From the NCBI GenBank assembly GCA_029946065.1, contig JAQSDU010000014.1, positions 1 through 64,000 on the forward strand: a stretch of DNA of 64,000 nucleotides, written 5' to 3'. The stretch is from Flavobacterium sp. (lineage in GTDB: Bacteria; Bacteroidota; Bacteroidia; Flavobacteriales; Flavobacteriaceae). Positions 35,581 through 44,267 of this stretch are shown one piece after another (position 1 is the first letter of the stretch; each line of letters starts with the position of its first letter). A program made the translations under genes and the position numbers. The notes beneath the pieces were generated by a model. The model had not been told where the DNA came from, ran no database searches, and saw only the letters and a program-made list of their open reading frames with translations.

Positions 35581-38500
35581 TTACTGGTTTATCGCCTCCT
35601 GAATCACTTTTTGAATATCTTCCCGAACATTCCCTTTTGAAAGATTATTCACACTTGAATCCGGGAAAGTCCTATTGGATAAAAACACATAAACAGTTTC
35701 GGTTTCCGGATCGGCCCATGCCATTGTTCCCGTAAACCCTGTATGCCCAAAACTCGAAGCGGAAACACAACCACAAGTCGGTCCTTGTGTCCCCGGTAAT
35801 TGTTGTTTGTCAAATCCTAAACCACGACGATTGCCTTCTGCACAGAAATAGCAAGTATTGAAATCGTTGAATGTTTTTTCCGAAAAGAATTCCACGCCTC
35901 CATAATTGCCTTTTTGCAAATACATTTGCATGATTTTCGCGATATCGATGGCATTGGAAAATATTCCGGCATGACCCGCAACGCCACCTTCCATTGCTGC
36001 TTCCATGTCATGCACATAACCCTGAATAGTTTGATGACGGAAATAATTGTCGATTTCTGTTGGCGGAATGGCACTTTTATTAAATTTCTGCAACGGATTG
36101 TACATTGTATTATTGGCACCTAATTTTCTGTAAAAATTCTCGTAAGACAAAACATCAAGCGTCTTGTGAGTCGTTTTCTCGAGGTATTCTTTTAAAATAA
36201 TGAACGTAAAATCGCTGTATTTGTATTCTTTTTTTGGTAAAAGCTTGCTGTTCGCAATGGCTTTCATTATTGTATCGTGGTAATCATTTCTGATAAAAAG
36301 ACTATCCGAAACCTGTTTTGAAAACTGATTATCGGCAACTTTGCGGTAATATTTTTCCGAAGGAAATGTCTTTTCGTCCAAAGTCGCTTTGTAAAACGGA
36401 ATCCACGCTTCAAATCGAGCATAGTGCGAAAGCAAATCCTTAAACGGAATATCAGCCTTATCAGTATTATGAAAAATTGAAAGCATATCGCCCAATTTAG
36501 TTTCGAGATTTACTTTTTTCTTATCATAAAGTTGCATCACATTTGGCAATGTCGATACCATTTTGGTGACTGAAGCTACATCGTAAATATCGGCATTTTG
36601 CACTCTTACAAGATTGTCATAAGTTTGATAACCGAATGATTTCTGATAAATGACTTTTCCTTTTCTGGCAACAAGAATTTGAATTCCAGGTGTCATCTTT
36701 TTATCAATCGCATTTTGTGCAAGTTGGTCTATTTTGCTTAAAATAGCTGGATTCATACCCACATTTTCGGGTGCGGTAAAACCAAGTCGGTTGATTTTTT
36801 GCGTCGTTAATCCGTCGTTGACTTTAAAATTACTATTAATGGAAACCGGCAGTTTTCCCTTGGCATCAATGGCTCCGAAAATCAATTCTGCAGAAACTTG
36901 TTGCGCAATATCGGCGTTTTGATACGACACGACCAATCCTTCAATATTGTCAAACGAAGCAATCGGGATTAAAGAATAAGGCTTTGTAAAAATATCTAAA
37001 ATCACATTATTATTTTTCGCTAATTTGTCCAACCAAAGCAATTCTGTTTCTGAAAAATCGTGCTTTTTCCATGCTTTATCAGATTTATGATAACCTATGA
37101 TTACGGTGTTGTAATCTTTTAATTTTACGTTGAGACTATCGATATCAACATCAGAAACCTCGGTGACTTCCGTGTATTTTTTTAAGGTTGAAACAAAAGC
37201 GCTGTTGGTGTCATCTCCTAATTTTACGTAAGCGATTTTGTTATTTTCAAGCGATCTTATCGGCAAAATACCATCTTTGTTTTTTAAGACGGTCACCGCA
37301 TTTTCATACAATTGATATTGTAAAGCGTCGTTGTAACTTGGATTAATATCCTGCGGAATATTAGGAATCACCACAGGTTTATAATGATTTAAACCCGCTT
37401 TGTATTTATATTTTAGTATTTTTTTTACTGAATAAGACAATCTTTCTTCCGAAATAATACTGTCCTGATATGCTACGCAAAGTTTTTCAACGGCAACGGG
37501 TACATTCTCGGCGCAAAGCAACATGTCATTCCCCGCCAAAAAAGCCTCGAGGTCAATTTCTCCGGGCTTTCTGTAATTAGACGCTGCTTTCATATTAAGC
37601 GCATCTGTAAAAACAAGGCCGTCAAAACCCATTTCTTTTTGCAATAAATTTGTAACTATATTATACGAAATAGATGATGGGTAATTTTCCCTTGGCTCAA
37701 GACTGGGCACATTTAAATGCGCCACCATTACTGAAACCAAGCCTTCGTCAAACATTTTTTTGTAGGGGTAAAGTTCAACTTCTTCGAGTCTTTCTTTTGA
37801 GAAATTAACAACCGGAAGTGAATAATGCGAATCGGTTTCTGTATCACCATGCCCGGGAAAATGCTTTCCGGTAGAAAAAACACCTTGGTTCTGAACGCCT
37901 TTCATCATGGCAATCGCATCATCGGTTACTGTGTTTTTATCTTCTCCGAAAGAACGGAAACCAATAATTGGATTTCTTGGATTTGTATTGATATCAAGAA
38001 CTGGCGAAAAATTGAAATGAACGCCAACGCGTTTGCTTTCCTTGCCCATCTGCTCACCTACTTTTTCGATAAGTTTTTTGTCTTTTATCGCACCAAGCGT
38101 CATATTCCATGGAAAACGATAGGTCGAATCGAGTCGCATGCTCAATCCCCACTCTGCGTCAATTCCTATGAATAATGGGATTTTTGAAATTGCCTGAAAG
38201 CGATTTGTTAACCTCGCTTGTCGGACCGGACCGCCTTGAAAGAAAATAAGGCTACCGACTTTATAATTTTTTATCAGCTTGTCGATTGCATTAAAATGAA
38301 CAGTATCCTTGTTTGAATAAGCCGAAATCATAAAAAGTTGTCCAAGGCGTTCATCAAAAGTCATCTGATTGTAAACGCTGTCCACCCATTTGGTTTCGGC
38401 TTCAGAATCTTTCAAAAACGGAAATTTGTCTTTCCGAGAAGACGGCAATATGCCCAGTTCATTTTTATTGAAGGCGTGAATTGTATCTGAATTGGCAACA

Positions 38501-38595
38501 CCTTTCTTAGTTGCAACGGGTTTTGCACCGCCACAATTGGTCAAAAAAATAAAAATAAAAGAAAGTGTAATTATGTTTAGAAGTGATTTTTTCAT
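35581..38595 (-). CDS. GH3 beta-N-acetylhexosaminidase fused to a beta-lactamase-like domain
   Basis: The ATG at 38595 gives 1004 residues; upstream frame is non-ATG. Lipobox FLTNC anchors it. Residues about 60-560 are a GH3 enzyme of NagZ type: KHFPGHGDTETDSH (244-257) carries the acid/base dyad and FTDALNMKA has the nucleophile Asp at about 331. Residues about 610-1004 are a serine beta-lactamase-like domain, with SVTK near residue 673 and HTGFTG near the end. This fusion is known in Bacteroidota and is thought to act in peptidoglycan recycling, trimming GlcNAc and D-peptides, though the second half may be an esterase. It closes a possible seven-gene operon. Confidence 0.92.
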   Translation of the reverse strand: MKKSLLNIITLSFIFIFLTNCGGAKPVATKKGVANSDTIHAFNKNELGILPSSRKDKFPFLKDSEAETKWVDSVYNQMTFDERLGQLFMISAYSNKDTVHFNAIDKLIKNYKVGSLIFFQGGPVRQARLTNRFQAISKIPLFIGIDAEWGLSMRLDSTYRFPWNMTLGAIKDKKLIEKVGEQMGKESKRVGVHFNFSPVLDINTNPRNPIIGFRSFGEDKNTVTDDAIAMMKGVQNQGVFSTGKHFPGHGDTETDSHYSLPVVNFSKERLEEVELYPYKKMFDEGLVSVMVAHLNVPSLEPRENYPSSISYNIVTNLLQKEMGFDGLVFTDALNMKAASNYRKPGEIDLEAFLAGNDMLLCAENVPVAVEKLCVAYQDSIISEERLSYSVKKILKYKYKAGLNHYKPVVIPNIPQDINPSYNDALQYQLYENAVTVLKNKDGILPIRSLENNKIAYVKLGDDTNSAFVSTLKKYTEVTEVSDVDIDSLNVKLKDYNTVIIGYHKSDKAWKKHDFSETELLWLDKLAKNNNVILDIFTKPYSLIPIASFDNIEGLVVSYQNADIAQQVSAELIFGAIDAKGKLPVSINSNFKVNDGLTTQKINRLGFTAPENVGMNPAILSKIDQLAQNAIDKKMTPGIQILVARKGKVIYQKSFGYQTYDNLVRVQNADIYDVASVTKMVSTLPNVMQLYDKKKVNLETKLGDMLSIFHNTDKADIPFKDLLSHYARFEAWIPFYKATLDEKTFPSEKYYRKVADNQFSKQVSDSLFIRNDYHDTIMKAIANSKLLPKKEYKYSDFTFIILKEYLEKTTHKTLDVLSYENFYRKLGANNTMYNPLQKFNKSAIPPTEIDNYFRHQTIQGYVHDMEAAMEGGVAGHAGIFSNAIDIAKIMQMYLQKGNYGGVEFFSEKTFNDFNTCYFCAEGNRRGLGFDKQQLPGTQGPTCGCVSASSFGHTGFTGTMAWADPETETVYVFLSNRTFPDSSVNNLSKGNVREDIQKVIQEAINQ

Positions 38596-38608
38596 CAAAA
38601 AAAGTGGT

Positions 38609-39091
38609 TTAGAAGAACCGGCTGTGCCAACTGTCTTCAGCGGGAACTTCCCACGATTCATTGTATTCGGCGATATTATTAACAAGGTTGTTGAATACAA
38701 TTGTATTTCCTGAAACGGCTTTGTCTTTGGCCATTTTTTTGAATTCTATCAAAGGTTTGTGGGCAATGTGTTGTCCTAATTTGAAGGTAACATTCATTTT
38801 ATCGAGTAAATCGACTGCATATTTTTGCTCTAAGTCCTGTATGAATTGCACCGAAGCATCAATGGAACAACCAGTTGCGATTTGATTTTCCTGATTGACA
38901 GCAAGAATGATAAAGCGGTTGTACTTCAATTCGAAGGAAGCCTCCAAACCGGTACCATGCGCAGCCCAGCTTTCAACAAATGCCTGCAAATCTGTTGCTA
39001 TTGCGGCGAACTCTTCGTCGGTGAATTTTCTGTTCGACTGGTATATCCAGACTTTGGATTCTTCGGGTAAGGTTTCAAAAGGAACGTACAT
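38609..39091 (-). CDS. Conserved Bacteroidota protein (often mislabelled 'ABC transporter ATPase')
   Basis: The protein has 160 residues. It begins MYVPFETLPEESKVWIYQSNRK and includes FELKYNRFIILAVN and ATGCSIDASVQFI. No Walker A, ABC signature or membrane segment is present, so the ATPase name used for homologues in some genomes is not supported. It is cytoplasmic, function unknown. The gap to the GH3 fusion is 13 bp and to the CCG Fe-S gene 45 bp, so it belongs to the same transcript. Confidence 0.75.
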   Translation of the reverse strand: MYVPFETLPEESKVWIYQSNRKFTDEEFAAIATDLQAFVESWAAHGTGLEASFELKYNRFIILAVNQENQIATGCSIDASVQFIQDLEQKYAVDLLDKMNVTFKLGQHIAHKPLIEFKKMAKDKAVSGNTIVFNNLVNNIAEYNESWEVPAEDSWHSRFF

Positions 39092-39136
39092 GATAATTAT
39101 GATTTATGAATTATAAGTTATGCATTTTGTCGATAA

Positions 39137-39928
39137 CTATAAGTCTTGGGCATTAGCAATTAATTCTGCGATGTCCATTACTTTGACTTCGCTTTCTTTT
39201 TCTTTATTTTTTACGCCATCGGTAAGCATTGTATTGCAAAATGGACAGCCAGCGGCGATAATATGCGGTTGGGTTTCAAGGGCATCTTCGGTTCTTTCGA
39301 CGTTAACTTCCTTGTTTCCGGGTTCGGCGTCTTTGAACATTTGTGCACCACCGGCTCCGCAACACAATCCGTTCTTTTTGGAGCGTTTCATTTCTACGAG
39401 TTCAACGTCGAGCTTTTGAATTAAATCTCTTGGTGCTTCATAGATATTATTGGCACGCCCTAAATAACAAGGGTCGTGAAAAGTGATGCGTTTTCCTTTG
39501 AATTGACCTCCTTCGATGGTTAATCTTCCGGCATCCAGCAACGATTTTAGAAATTCTGTATGGTGGATGACTTCGTATTGTCCGCCCAATTCCGGATACT
39601 CATTTTTTAGCGTATTAAAGCAATGCGGGCAAGCGGTTACAATTTTTTTGGCTTCGTAAGCGTTTAAAACTTCGATGTTCATCATTGCCTGCATCTGGAA
39701 CAGAAACTCGTTTCCTGCTCTTTTGGCAGGATCGCCCGTGCAACTTTCTTCGGTACCTAAAACAGCAAAAGAAACATTGGCGCGGTTGAGTATGCGCACG
39801 AATGCTTTGGTAATTTTTTTAGCTCGGTCGTCAAAACTTCCGGCACAACCCACCCAGAATAAAACTTCGGGTTGTTGTCCTTGGGCTAGCATTTCTGCCA
39901 TTGTTGGCACTGATAAAACTTCTGACAT
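39137..39928 (-). CDS. CCG-domain Fe-S protein (HdrB/GlpC/LutA-like)
   Basis: The protein has 263 residues with two cysteine-rich CCG repeats: GCAGSFDDR...CTGDPAKR...CPHCFNTL in the first half and DPCYLGR...LCCGAGGAQ...GCPFCNTM in the second. This is the domain that holds a non-cubane 4Fe-4S centre in heterodisulfide reductase B and in GlpC, LutA and GlcF-type proteins. It likely forms a pair with the membrane Fe-S protein at 40666-41994, passing electrons between quinone and a soluble partner. The reductase target is unknown. Confidence 0.9.
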   Translation of the reverse strand: MSEVLSVPTMAEMLAQGQQPEVLFWVGCAGSFDDRAKKITKAFVRILNRANVSFAVLGTEESCTGDPAKRAGNEFLFQMQAMMNIEVLNAYEAKKIVTACPHCFNTLKNEYPELGGQYEVIHHTEFLKSLLDAGRLTIEGGQFKGKRITFHDPCYLGRANNIYEAPRDLIQKLDVELVEMKRSKKNGLCCGAGGAQMFKDAEPGNKEVNVERTEDALETQPHIIAAGCPFCNTMLTDGVKNKEKESEVKVMDIAELIANAQDL

Positions 39929-39951
39929 ATTTTTTAAGTTGCTGAGTTGCT

Positions 39952-40032
39952 GAGTGCCTTAGTACCTGAGCAACTGTTATATTCTAATCCAAAGTAAATC
40001 AGCCACTAAGGCACTAAGCTACTAAGGCACTC
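39952..40032. repeat. 'CTTAGTGCC' family repeat with a perfect 13-bp inverted pair
   Basis: GAGTGCCTTAGTA (39952-39964) and TACTAAGGCACTC (40020-40032) are perfect reverse complements, separated by about 55 bp that also contains GTTGCTGAG and CTGAGCAAC. The last base of the repeat is the last base of the HAD gene stop codon. Confidence 0.8.
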
Positions 40033-40478
40033 TATTCGTGTTTCCCGTCGTCGAAAACTTGTATGGTGACTTCTTTCTCGATTAAATCGGTGAAATGGCC
40101 TCGGTAACGTGTTGCTTTTACCAAGTGGTTGTCGATCCAGTGGTAGTTGCCACCGCGTGGTTTTCCGAAAACAATACCGTGGTATTTGAATCCGTGTTTT
40201 TTGAGCCAGATTTCTGTATATTCACGATGCGCTTCCGTTCTTGATGTGAAAAAGAAGATGATGTGTCCTTCATCGTACCACCTGTTTAATGTTGCCAATG
40301 CATCCGGATACAATTCTGCAGTAAGCATTCTTTCCGGCTCTTCGTTTGGAATATCGTCGCAAACTGTTCCATCAATATCAATGAGGTAATTCTTAATTCC
40401 TTCTGGCAAAATCGGACTAATTTTTTGTCCATTCTCTGTTGCAGTAACTAGCTGCTTGTCTAAATCTTCCGTTTTCAT
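40032..40478 (-). CDS. HAD-like phosphatase
   Basis: The protein has 148 residues. The nucleophile motif YLIDIDGTVCDD is at about 30-41 (DxD with both Asp), then FFFTSRTEAHREYT (motif II Ser/Thr) and a late acidic VFDDGKHE. This is a minimal HAD phosphatase without a cap domain. The substrate is unknown. Its placement between two Fe-S redox genes is unexplained but common in related genomes by my recollection, not checked. Confidence 0.8.
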   Translation of the reverse strand: MKTEDLDKQLVTATENGQKISPILPEGIKNYLIDIDGTVCDDIPNEEPERMLTAELYPDALATLNRWYDEGHIIFFFTSRTEAHREYTEIWLKKHGFKYHGIVFGKPRGGNYHWIDNHLVKATRYRGHFTDLIEKEVTIQVFDDGKHE

Positions 40479-40569
40479 TTTCGTTTTGTTTCTAATTTAA
40501 TTTTATTCAAATTCATTAAAAACACCCTTAACCTCACTTATAAGAGAATTTTTATTGTTTATATGGATT

Positions 40570-40655
40570 GCGTGAGGGATAGCAGCGGTATCCTTTTTTA
40601 GGGCTTTTTCGCCCTGAAAAAGATATAGCGGATAGCCCGACCCTTGTGGTCACGC
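40570..40655 (+). repeat. Dispersed 3'-UTR structured element, copy 3
   Basis: It begins GCGTGAGGGATAGCAGCGG and ends GGATAGCCCGACCCTTG...TCACGC; GCGTGA and TCACGC are inverted ends. The core stem TTTTTTaGGGC / GCCCtgAAAAA lies at about 40594-40621. It sits 11 bp beyond the stop of the membrane Fe-S gene. Confidence 0.8.
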
Positions 40656-40665
40656 CCCAATTATT

Positions 40666-41994
40666 TTAACTTTCATTTTTCCAATTCAATCGGTCCTGTT
40701 GGTTGTATTGCCATGGCGCACCGTTGTTTTCTACGTTGGTCATCATTGCATTTAACGACATTGGTGCGGCACTTTGTTCCATTACTAAATACCTTCTCAT
40801 GTCCATAATGATGGATAATGGGCTGATATTTACCGGACATTCCTCCACACAAGCGTTACAAGATGTGCACGCCCAAAGTTCTTCAGGTGTGATATAATCG
40901 TTTAATAATGTTTTGTTATCGGGAATAAATATTCCTTTATTGGCATCAATATTCTTGCCAACTTCTTCCAATCTGTCGCGTGTGTCCATCATGATTTTGC
41001 GCGGCGAGAGTTTCTTTCCGGTGATATTGGCTGGGCATGAAGAGGTGCAACGACCACATTCTGTACATGTATAAGCATTCAACAATTGCACCCAATTTAA
41101 ATCTTGTACATCGCTGGCACCGAATTTTATCGGAGCCGCATTGGCATCAGGAGCTGGTGTTGCATAGGGATCTGCGTTTGGATCCATCATTAGTTTTACT
41201 TCGGCAGTCACCGATTCTAGGTTGTTGAATTTTCCTAACGGATTTAAATTCGCAAAATAAGTATTTGGGAAAGCGAGTAAAATGTGTAAGTGTTTTGAGA
41301 AATACAGATAATTCAGGAAAATTAGGATTCCGGTAATGTGCAACCACCATGTTGTGCGTTCGATTATGGCAACCATTCCTACGTTCATTCCGTCAAAAAT
41401 CGGTTTGATGAAACCACTGATTGGAAATGCACCGGCTTCATGATAATGTGAATAACCCATTTGCTGCAACCATAAATCGGAAGCGTTCATAATTAGGAAA
41501 AGGCTCATCAATACAATTTCGAAATATAAAATATAATTCGCATCGCTTTTCGGCCAACTTTTTAAATCAGAAGAAACAAATCGCTTTAATTTGATGATAT
41601 TGCGCCTTGACCAGAAAACAATAACGGATATTAGCACCAGAAAGGCAAGGATTTCAAAGGAACCAATTAAAAAACTATAAAATCCGCCAAGGAAACTAAA
41701 AACGCGATGTGTGCCAAAAATACCGTCTATAATAATTTCTAGGACTTCAATATTGATAATGATGAATCCGGCGTAAACTATAATATGAAGAAAACCTGCT
41801 ATAGGACGTTTTATCATTTTGGATTGCCCGAGTGCAATCATCACCATATTTTTCCATCTGGCTTTCGGATTGTCAGAACGGTCTATATCTTGACCTAGTT
41901 TGATATTGCGAAGCAGTTTTTTTACATTTATCGTAAAATATCCAATCGCGAGGCCTAAAATAACGGCAAATAAAATATTATCTAAATACTCCAT
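40666..41994 (-). CDS. Membrane Fe-S oxidoreductase (HdrE/NarI-like helices + two 4Fe-4S clusters)
   Basis: The protein has 442 residues. About five hydrophobic helices (residues 5-25, 50-75, 95-125, 140-160, 205-230) form a quinone-side membrane domain. The C-terminal half holds two ferredoxin motifs, CTECGRCTSSCPAN (about 311-324) and CTSCNACVEECPV (about 371-383). It probably oxidises menaquinol and works with the CCG protein two genes downstream. His residues in the membrane helices could bind haem b, but I have not mapped them. Four bases separate it from the MlaD-like gene upstream. Confidence 0.88.
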   Translation of the reverse strand: MEYLDNILFAVILGLAIGYFTINVKKLLRNIKLGQDIDRSDNPKARWKNMVMIALGQSKMIKRPIAGFLHIIVYAGFIIINIEVLEIIIDGIFGTHRVFSFLGGFYSFLIGSFEILAFLVLISVIVFWSRRNIIKLKRFVSSDLKSWPKSDANYILYFEIVLMSLFLIMNASDLWLQQMGYSHYHEAGAFPISGFIKPIFDGMNVGMVAIIERTTWWLHITGILIFLNYLYFSKHLHILLAFPNTYFANLNPLGKFNNLESVTAEVKLMMDPNADPYATPAPDANAAPIKFGASDVQDLNWVQLLNAYTCTECGRCTSSCPANITGKKLSPRKIMMDTRDRLEEVGKNIDANKGIFIPDNKTLLNDYITPEELWACTSCNACVEECPVNISPLSIIMDMRRYLVMEQSAAPMSLNAMMTNVENNGAPWQYNQQDRLNWKNES

Positions 41995-41998
41995 TATC

Positions 41999-42970
41999 TT
42001 ACTTTTTATTGACCGGAACGCCTAAACTATCAACCTTTGGCGCTACATAAGGTTTGTTTTTCTTTCCGAAAAGGGAAACATTGACATAACGTGTTGGGTT
42101 TAGCCTCAAATCTTGGAGCAATAATTCCAACTCTTTTGAGGTTTTGGTCAGATTACTATAAAGGGCTTCGTCTTTGAGCAATTTGCCCATTGTACCTTTG
42201 CCAGACTGAACATCTGCCATTATATTATCTACTTTTGCCAAAGTACTTTCCAGTTTTTTAACGGTTTGCCCGAATTTTATCTTTGAAATAGAATCGGAAA
42301 TAGTATTAAAATTCGCCGAAGCTTTGTTCAGGTTGTTCATCGTTCCGGCAATCTTACTCTGATTATCGGCTAACATTCCGTTTACTGTTTTTGTAGCTTC
42401 TTTAACTTCGGCTAACGTTTGGTTTAGGTTTTCGATACTGCTTTTCAAATTTTGACGTGTTTTGGCATCGAGCACTTTATTCAGATTGGTGAGTACTGTA
42501 TCGGCAGAAACGACCATTTTTTCGACTTTTTCCTGCAAAGGTGTCAACTTTTCACCAACCAAAGCCGTTAGCCCTGGAACAATCCTTCCATTGAGATAAT
42601 CGCCAGATTGTGCTATGGATTTATCTTCTAAATTCGGGATGATTTGTATTTGCTTTCCGCCAATTAGCCCTGGTTCATATATATTAACCAGACTTGATTT
42701 TGAGATTGGAAAATCACTTTTAATTTTAAGCTCGACAGTAGGTTTTCCGGTTGTTCCGTTCAGTATAATGCCATTAACTTTTCCTACAGATAGTCCGTTG
42801 ATAGTTACAGGAGCAGAAGTTGCAAGGCCTTCGACATTTTCATACACTACATAAAATGTTTTGTAATGGGTGAATAAATCGCGTCCTTTTAGAAAACTGT
42901 AACCCCAAATGAACAATAATATAGACGCAATAACCAGTATGGCGGTTTTGATTTCTCTTGTAATTTTCAA
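41999..42970 (-). CDS. MlaD/MCE-domain lipid transport protein, TTG start
   Basis: The protein has 323 residues from TTG 42970: MKITREIKTAILVIAS is the expected N-terminus of this family, and the only nearby ATG (42975) is out of frame and stops after two codons. One membrane helix (about 11-27) is followed by the MCE domain with FYVVYENVEGLATSAPVTING (about 40-60) and VGKVNGIIL. A long amphipathic coiled coil with many Asn/Lys/Leu (about 150-290) follows. MCE proteins form periplasmic hexameric tunnels for phospholipids. No MlaE/MlaF genes are adjacent. Confidence 0.88.
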   Translation of the reverse strand: MKITREIKTAILVIASILLFIWGYSFLKGRDLFTHYKTFYVVYENVEGLATSAPVTINGLSVGKVNGIILNGTTGKPTVELKIKSDFPISKSSLVNIYEPGLIGGKQIQIIPNLEDKSIAQSGDYLNGRIVPGLTALVGEKLTPLQEKVEKMVVSADTVLTNLNKVLDAKTRQNLKSSIENLNQTLAEVKEATKTVNGMLADNQSKIAGTMNNLNKASANFNTISDSISKIKFGQTVKKLESTLAKVDNIMADVQSGKGTMGKLLKDEALYSNLTKTSKELELLLQDLRLNPTRYVNVSLFGKKNKPYVAPKVDSLGVPVNKK

Positions 42971-43017
42971 AGCATTAGTGTTTTCAACAAAATTAAACTA
43001 AAAATTTAAACTGTGTG

Positions 43018-44184
43018 CTATTTTTTAATCGCTTCTTGTATTGATATTTTTTTTCCATCGCGGAAAGCTACAAGGTAGGCAGAATCATAGCCTTTGGCTT
43101 TGGCTTCGGCTAAATTTTGTTTTGCAGCCTCATAATCGGTAGTTTCACCATACATATATTTGTATAAGCTGCCACCATCGTTTGAAACGGAAATGTTTTT
43201 TAGTCCTTTAAAATTTGATGGTGTTGGATCCAGTTTTTTTCCGCTGGCAGAAATTTGCACTTTAAAAACTACTTCTCCTATCGCTGTTGTTTTTGGCTCT
43301 TCCGGTTTTGGTTTTTCTGGTGTTTTTACGGGTATATCTTGTTTTGGAGCCACCTCTGATTCGGGAGTCTTTTCTATTTTTAAAGACGGCTTGTCTTCAG
43401 ATTCGTTGGCTCCGCTTCCGTAATATTCTTTTTTGTAACTGATAATAGCATCGGCGATGGCTTGTGCGATTTCCTGCTGTCCTTCTTCAGAATCTAAAGC
43501 TGCGCCTTCCTTTGGGTTGGAAATAAATCCGGTCTCTATCAGTACACGTGGCATAGCGGCTTTGTGCAAAACCATGTAAGGTGCTTGTTTTACGCCACGG
43601 CTTTTTTTCTTCAAGTCATCGCGGAACCTGCTTTGTACTTTACTAGCAAGTGCAATGCTGTTTTCCATGTATAACTCTTGTTCAATGGTAATTCCGATCA
43701 TGGATTCCGGCGAATTTGGATCAAATCCGTCATATTTTTCCTTGTAATCTTTTTCCATTGTGATTACTTCGTTTTCACTTTTCGCGACAGCGAGATTCGA
43801 AGCACTTTTGGACATACCCATAACATAAGTCTCCGTTCCGTCGGCAGCGGTGTTTTTATTGGCATTGCAGTGAATGGAAACAAAAATATTAGCATCGGCA
43901 CGATTGGCGATGTTGGCCCTTTCGATCAGGTCTATGAAAACATCGGTTTTTCGGGTATAATTGACATTTATGGATGGCGTACTTTCCAGAATTTTACCAA
44001 CTTTTAAAACAATTCCAAGCGCCACATTTTTTTCGACATGACCGCTATAAACTGCGCCCCAGTCTTTCCCACCATGTCCGGCATCCAATGTTACCTTAAA
44101 TTTTCCGCTTTGTGCGAAAGCTGTAAGCATTCCCGTACAGAGGAATAATAGGGTAAAGTATTTAATTTTGTTTTTGGAATTCAT
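43018..44184 (-). CDS. N-acetylmuramoyl-L-alanine amidase with SPOR-like tail
   Basis: The protein has 388 residues. The signal peptide ends TAFAQ. The amidase_3 zinc site is complete: His in TLDAGHGGKD (about 33-42), Glu in GHVEKNVAL, His in SIHCNANK and the catalytic Glu in VLIETGFISN. A Pro/Lys/Glu-rich linker (about 265-300) leads to a SPOR-like C-terminal domain (VFKVQISASGKK...YDSAYLVAFRDGK) that would bind denuded glycan at division sites. It cuts the bond between MurNAc and the stem peptide. It diverges from the LptD-like gene. Confidence 0.92.
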   Translation of the reverse strand: MNSKNKIKYFTLLFLCTGMLTAFAQSGKFKVTLDAGHGGKDWGAVYSGHVEKNVALGIVLKVGKILESTPSINVNYTRKTDVFIDLIERANIANRADANIFVSIHCNANKNTAADGTETYVMGMSKSASNLAVAKSENEVITMEKDYKEKYDGFDPNSPESMIGITIEQELYMENSIALASKVQSRFRDDLKKKSRGVKQAPYMVLHKAAMPRVLIETGFISNPKEGAALDSEEGQQEIAQAIADAIISYKKEYYGSGANESEDKPSLKIEKTPESEVAPKQDIPVKTPEKPKPEEPKTTAIGEVVFKVQISASGKKLDPTPSNFKGLKNISVSNDGGSLYKYMYGETTDYEAAKQNLAEAKAKGYDSAYLVAFRDGKKISIQEAIKK

Positions 44185-44267
44185 AATTGGTTAAAAGTTA
44201 ATTTTAATAAAAACCTATTCGTTATAATTTGCAAAAGTGCTTATTTTGCTAAAAAAATATATTAAGT

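Noticed and set aside
38609..39091. ABC transporter ATPase
   Set aside because: No Walker A, Walker B or LSGGQ-type motif is present in its 160 residues.
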